DNA from: Neorhizobium galegae bv. officinalis
GTDB lineage: Bacteria > Pseudomonadota > Alphaproteobacteria > Rhizobiales > Rhizobiaceae
Length of the DNA: 64,000 nt
Assembly: GCA_000985875.1 (NCBI GenBank)
Contig: CCRI01000021.1
Coordinates: 1 to 64,000, forward strand
Reading direction: 5' to 3'
The notes under the pieces are model-generated. The model had not been told where the DNA came from. It saw nothing but the letters and a program-made list of their open reading frames with translations, and did not search any database. How positions within the stretch are numbered: position 1 is the stretch's first letter; every line of letters starts with the position of its first letter. The position numbers were made by a program, and so were the translations under genes. Below are positions 61,194 to 64,000 of this stretch, one piece after another.

Positions 61194-62354
61194 ATGGTTT
61201 CGATCAGCACCAGCATCGCGTCGGGAAGTGTCGATATCATCGATGTGTCCGACCCGTCCGATATCAAACTTGCCCTCCGCCAGGATCCGAACGGCGTGTT
61301 CCTCGGCTGGTTTCACTTCCGGGTGTCCGGCGCGCGGGGCACGCCCTGCCGGTTCAACCTCGTCAATGCCGGCGATATCCTCTCCTGGCGGCTCGCCAAC
61401 CGGGAGGATTACGAGCACGGCTGGCAGGGAACCGGGCCGATGGTGAGCTATGACGGCCAGACCTGGTTCCGTATTCCCGGCACGTTCGAAGGCACGACCT
61501 TCAGCTTCGAGCACACGCCGGAACACGACATCTGCTATTACGCCACCTGGGCGCCCTATGGCGCGGAACGCGAACATGCGGCGATCGCCCGGGCGCAGAT
61601 GTCGCCGCTCGTGCGGCTCGAAACCCTGGGCACAAGCGTCGAGGGCCGGCCGATCGACATGCTGACGATTGGCGAGCCGGCGGCCGACAAGAAGAAATGC
61701 TGGATCATCGCCCGCCAGCATGCGTCCGAAACCCAGGGCGGCTATTTCGTCGAAGGCCTGCTGGACCGGCTGCTCGACCGGACCGATCCGGTGTCGCGGG
61801 CGCTGCTGTCGTCCGCCGTCATCTATGTGGTGCCGAACGTCAATCCCGATGGTTCCGCCAATGGCCTGACCCGTTCCAACGTCAAGGGCGCCAATCTCAA
61901 CCGCGAATGGGTCAGCCCGTCGCTGGAGAACTCGCCGGAAGTTTTTCATGTGCGCGGCAAGATGGAGGAGATCGGGCTGGATTTCTGCATCGATTGCCAT
62001 GCCGACAAGGAGCTTCGCTGCAATTTCATCTGGCCGTCGGAAAATGTGCCGACCTGGACGCCGGAGCGTCGCGGCATATTCGAGACGTTCGAAAACGCCT
62101 GGGCGCAGGCCTCGCCGGATTACGAGCTCGGCCATCCCTATCCCGGCGGCTGCCCTGAAGTAGCCGATCTCAGCATGGCCTGGAACTGGATCGGCAATCG
62201 TTTCCCGCATGCGCTGTCGATCCTGCTCGAACAGCCGTTCAAGGATGTGACGCGGTTCACCATGCCGGAAACCGGCTGGTCGCCCGCCCGCGCCTATCGC
62301 TTCGGCCGGTCCTTTGTCGAAGCCCTGAGGGCAACTGCCGGACGGCTCGGCTGA
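61194..62354 (+). CDS. M14-family zinc carboxypeptidase
   Basis: 386 residues. An N-terminal beta-sandwich (about 1-125) like that of cytosolic carboxypeptidase-type M14 enzymes precedes the catalytic domain. The zinc ligands are in CWIIARQHASETQGGYFVEG (HxxE, about 175-180) and DCHADKE (second His, near 267), with VVPNVNPDGSANGLTRSNVK and GANLNREW containing the Asn-Arg substrate pocket. The catalytic Glu is near the C-terminus (SILLEQPF). It cleaves C-terminal residues from a peptide or amide, consistent with peptide import next door. It ends by sharing one base with the following gene (TGATG). Confidence 0.85.
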   Translation: MVSISTSIASGSVDIIDVSDPSDIKLALRQDPNGVFLGWFHFRVSGARGTPCRFNLVNAGDILSWRLANREDYEHGWQGTGPMVSYDGQTWFRIPGTFEGTTFSFEHTPEHDICYYATWAPYGAEREHAAIARAQMSPLVRLETLGTSVEGRPIDMLTIGEPAADKKKCWIIARQHASETQGGYFVEGLLDRLLDRTDPVSRALLSSAVIYVVPNVNPDGSANGLTRSNVKGANLNREWVSPSLENSPEVFHVRGKMEEIGLDFCIDCHADKELRCNFIWPSENVPTWTPERRGIFETFENAWAQASPDYELGHPYPGGCPEVADLSMAWNWIGNRFPHALSILLEQPFKDVTRFTMPETGWSPARAYRFGRSFVEALRATAGRLG

Positions 62355-63268
62355 TGCCAAATCTCATCCCGCCCCGATTGGTGACGGCCTGGGGCGGGCT
62401 CAGCGGCAATATCCGCGGCTCGCTGCTAATGCTGATCAACGCCCTGATCTTCTCGATCATGGTAGCGCTGATCAAGGTCAGTTCGAGCACCGTGCCGATC
62501 ACGCTGGTGATGTTCTTCTCAGTGGCGACCCAGTTCCTGTTCATTGGGCTGCGGCACTTTCGCGGTTTTGGCCAGGCGGTCATGGGCAGCACGCTGCGTG
62601 GCGCCCATCTTCTGCGGGTCTTCCTGCTGGTCTCCAGCATGTATGCCGGCTTTTCCGCCGTCGTGCTCCTGCCGCTCGCGGAGGCAACGGCGATCAGCTT
62701 TTCCAAAGCGTTCTTCGTCACCCTATTTGCCGCCATCCTGCTGAAGGAGGCCGTGGGGCCGAAACGCTGGCTCGCGGTCGCCATCGGTTTCGGCGGTATC
62801 CTCATTCTGGCTCGGCCCGGTGGTGGCGATCTTTCGGTGACCGGCGCCGCACTCGGCGTCATCTCGGCGGCGACGGCCGCGGCCGGCGCGATCTCGACCC
62901 GCTTCCTGGCCCAGCGCGATCCGGCATCGCTGCTGCTTCTCTACCAGACCGCCTTCGGCACGCTGATGCTGGCGCCCGTCGCGATCTGGAACTGGGTGTC
63001 GCCGGATCTCGCGACGCTCGGCGTCCTCGTCGGCACCGGGCTCCTCAGCGTCATCGGCAATACATCGATGATCATGGCGCTGAAGATGGGCGAGGCCTCG
63101 GCGCTGGCGCCGGTCGATTTCACCCGCGCCGTGTTCGCCGTGCTGATCGGCCTCGCCTTTCTGAGCGAGGTGCCGACCCTGACGGCGGTGATCGGCACGC
63201 TGGTGGTCATCGCCGGTGCGCTTCTTTCCCTGAGCCGTTCGCCGAAACGGCCGGATATCATTTCCTGA
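62354..63268 (+). CDS. EamA/DMT-family membrane exporter
   Basis: 304 residues with ten hydrophobic helices in two repeated EamA halves (for example LLMLINALIFSIMVALIKVS, the LLVSSMYAGFSAVVLLPLAE and AISFSKAFFVTLFAAILLKE segments, then GVISAATAAAGAISTRFLAQ and GLLSVIGNTSMIMALKMGEA). DMT transporters export amino acids or metabolites. It starts one base inside the end of the carboxypeptidase gene, so it is in the same operon; it might export a product of it. Confidence 0.9.
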   Translation: MPNLIPPRLVTAWGGLSGNIRGSLLMLINALIFSIMVALIKVSSSTVPITLVMFFSVATQFLFIGLRHFRGFGQAVMGSTLRGAHLLRVFLLVSSMYAGFSAVVLLPLAEATAISFSKAFFVTLFAAILLKEAVGPKRWLAVAIGFGGILILARPGGGDLSVTGAALGVISAATAAAGAISTRFLAQRDPASLLLLYQTAFGTLMLAPVAIWNWVSPDLATLGVLVGTGLLSVIGNTSMIMALKMGEASALAPVDFTRAVFAVLIGLAFLSEVPTLTAVIGTLVVIAGALLSLSRSPKRPDIIS

Positions 63269-63283
63269 CATTGGAGGCCCATC

Positions 63284-64000
63284 ATGAGCTTTGACGATCT
63301 TCCCCCGCAGACGCCGATCAATCCGAACGCCGATCGTTACGCCGAGACCTGCCTTGAGCAGTCGCGCAAGGTCGCCGAGACGACCCGTTGCGTGCTCGAT
63401 GTGGCCTATGGCCCAGACTACTGGCAGAAGATCGACATCTACCTGCCGCCCGAGCCAACGGAAAAGCCGGTGCCGGTGCTGCTGTTCTTCCACGGCGGCA
63501 ATTTCACCCATGGCTACAAGGAATGGTGCGGTTTCATGGCGCCGGCGATCACCGCGTTTCCGGCGATCCTCGTTTCCGTGTCCTATCGGTTGGCGCCGCA
63601 CACCTCCTATCGCGACATTATCGGCGACGCCTTCGCCTCGCTCGCCTATGTCCGCGCCCATATCGCGGAGCATGGTGGTGATCCGGATCGCATCTTCATC
63701 GGCGGCCATTCGGCCGGTGCGCAGACCGTCGCCCATATGGCACTGCGTCACGATACCCGCCGTGCCGCTGGTATTCCCGAAGATGGCATCAAGGGTGTGT
63801 TTGCGGTGAGTGGCAGCTATTCGCGGCGGCTGGCGGATCTGGAGGCAGATGAGAGCCTCCATGTCAGCCCCGAGACGCCCGACAGCCCGATCGAAACCGC
63901 CACGAAGACGTTTCCGCCCTTCTACATCACCTGGGGCGGCAAGGAGAAGGAACAGGTGCAGCGCGATGGTCTGGCCTTCGTCGAGGCATTGCGTGCCGCG
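63284..64000 (+). CDS. Alpha/beta hydrolase, 3' end beyond the window
   Basis: The ATG at 63284 follows GGAGG. About 239 residues are seen before the window ends with no stop. Motifs are VLLFFHGGNFTHGYKEWCGF (oxyanion-hole HGG, as in hormone-sensitive-lipase/kynurenine-formamidase-like enzymes), SVSYRLAPHTSYRDIIGDAF and the nucleophile elbow FIGGHSAGAQTVAHMALRHD. The HGG and SYRLAP pattern with GHSAGA is characteristic of BD-FAE/arylformamidase-type esterases. It is the last gene visible in this operon. The His of the triad should lie beyond 64000. Confidence 0.85.
   Translation, partial: MSFDDLPPQTPINPNADRYAETCLEQSRKVAETTRCVLDVAYGPDYWQKIDIYLPPEPTEKPVPVLLFFHGGNFTHGYKEWCGFMAPAITAFPAILVSVSYRLAPHTSYRDIIGDAFASLAYVRAHIAEHGGDPDRIFIGGHSAGAQTVAHMALRHDTRRAAGIPEDGIKGVFAVSGSYSRRLADLEADESLHVSPETPDSPIETATKTFPPFYITWGGKEKEQVQRDGLAFVEALRAA

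Noticed and set aside
1..64000. CRISPR arrays, tRNA or rRNA genes, replication origin
   Set aside because: No regularly spaced direct repeats, no tRNA cloverleaf with TTCRANNC arms that I could recognise, and no repABC or parA-like genes in the window.

Overview
The window looks like a symbiotic replicon (plasmid or island) of a fast-growing rhizobium (Rhizobium/Sinorhizobium group) joined near 50 kb to an ordinary accessory metabolic region. The symbiotic assignment rests on genes I recognise directly: a NodD-type LysR regulator, nodN, nodO beside a type I secretion pair, nifQ-dctA, nod-box-like sites, and a NifA/sigma-54 promoter.

Layout. 0-2.1 kb: stacked transposon debris (two IS5-family remnants, the 3' end of a group II intron inserted in one of them, and an IS66 tail). 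2.4-12.9 kb, all on the minus strand: a membrane protein, nodD-like, nodN with a nod box, the HlyD/ABC secretion pair, nodO, dctA and a frameshifted nifQ. 13.5-14.8 kb: a decayed IS3 element with clear inverted repeats. 14.9-17.1 kb: a nod box in front of an OafA-type acyltransferase/SGNH protein. 17.2-18.1 kb: an aldehyde dehydrogenase/racemase chimeric remnant. 18.3-20.9 kb: a NifA upstream site and sigma-54 promoter in front of a glutamate dehydrogenase N-terminal fragment, a glutamyl-tRNA-reductase-like protein and an ornithine-cyclodeaminase-family protein, followed by a MocR regulator. This is the most unusual module in the window.

23.1-26.6 kb holds an IS630 element and an IS91-like transposase with a tyrosine recombinase. 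26.7-44.7 kb is amino-acid catabolism: a GntR regulator, divergent dapB and dapA homologues, a second MocR, an aldehyde dehydrogenase, a polar amino acid ABC transporter, a three-subunit flavin/iron-sulphur dehydrogenase, a single-chain D-amino-acid dehydrogenase, a proline racemase-family epimerase and a second dapA-family protein. Together these can supply all four steps of trans-4-hydroxy-L-proline breakdown to 2-oxoglutarate (epimerase, D-hydroxyproline dehydrogenase, pyrroline-hydroxycarboxylate deaminase, ketoglutarate semialdehyde dehydrogenase) plus uptake. Degenerate second copies of the dehydrogenase and epimerase lie nearby.

45-50 kb is again a graveyard of mobile elements (IS66, IS110, IS6, Tn3) with a RES/Xre toxin-antitoxin pair inside. 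From about 50 kb the sequence becomes uniformly GC-rich and free of transposons: a broken FhaC-like barrel, an aspartate dehydrogenase-like gene, a dipeptide-type ABC transporter, hydantoinase A and B subunits, an aldo/keto reductase, an M14 carboxypeptidase, an EamA exporter and an alpha/beta hydrolase that runs off the end. One 15-bp palindrome occurs both before the transporter operon and in the hyuB divergent promoter region, suggesting a single regulon.
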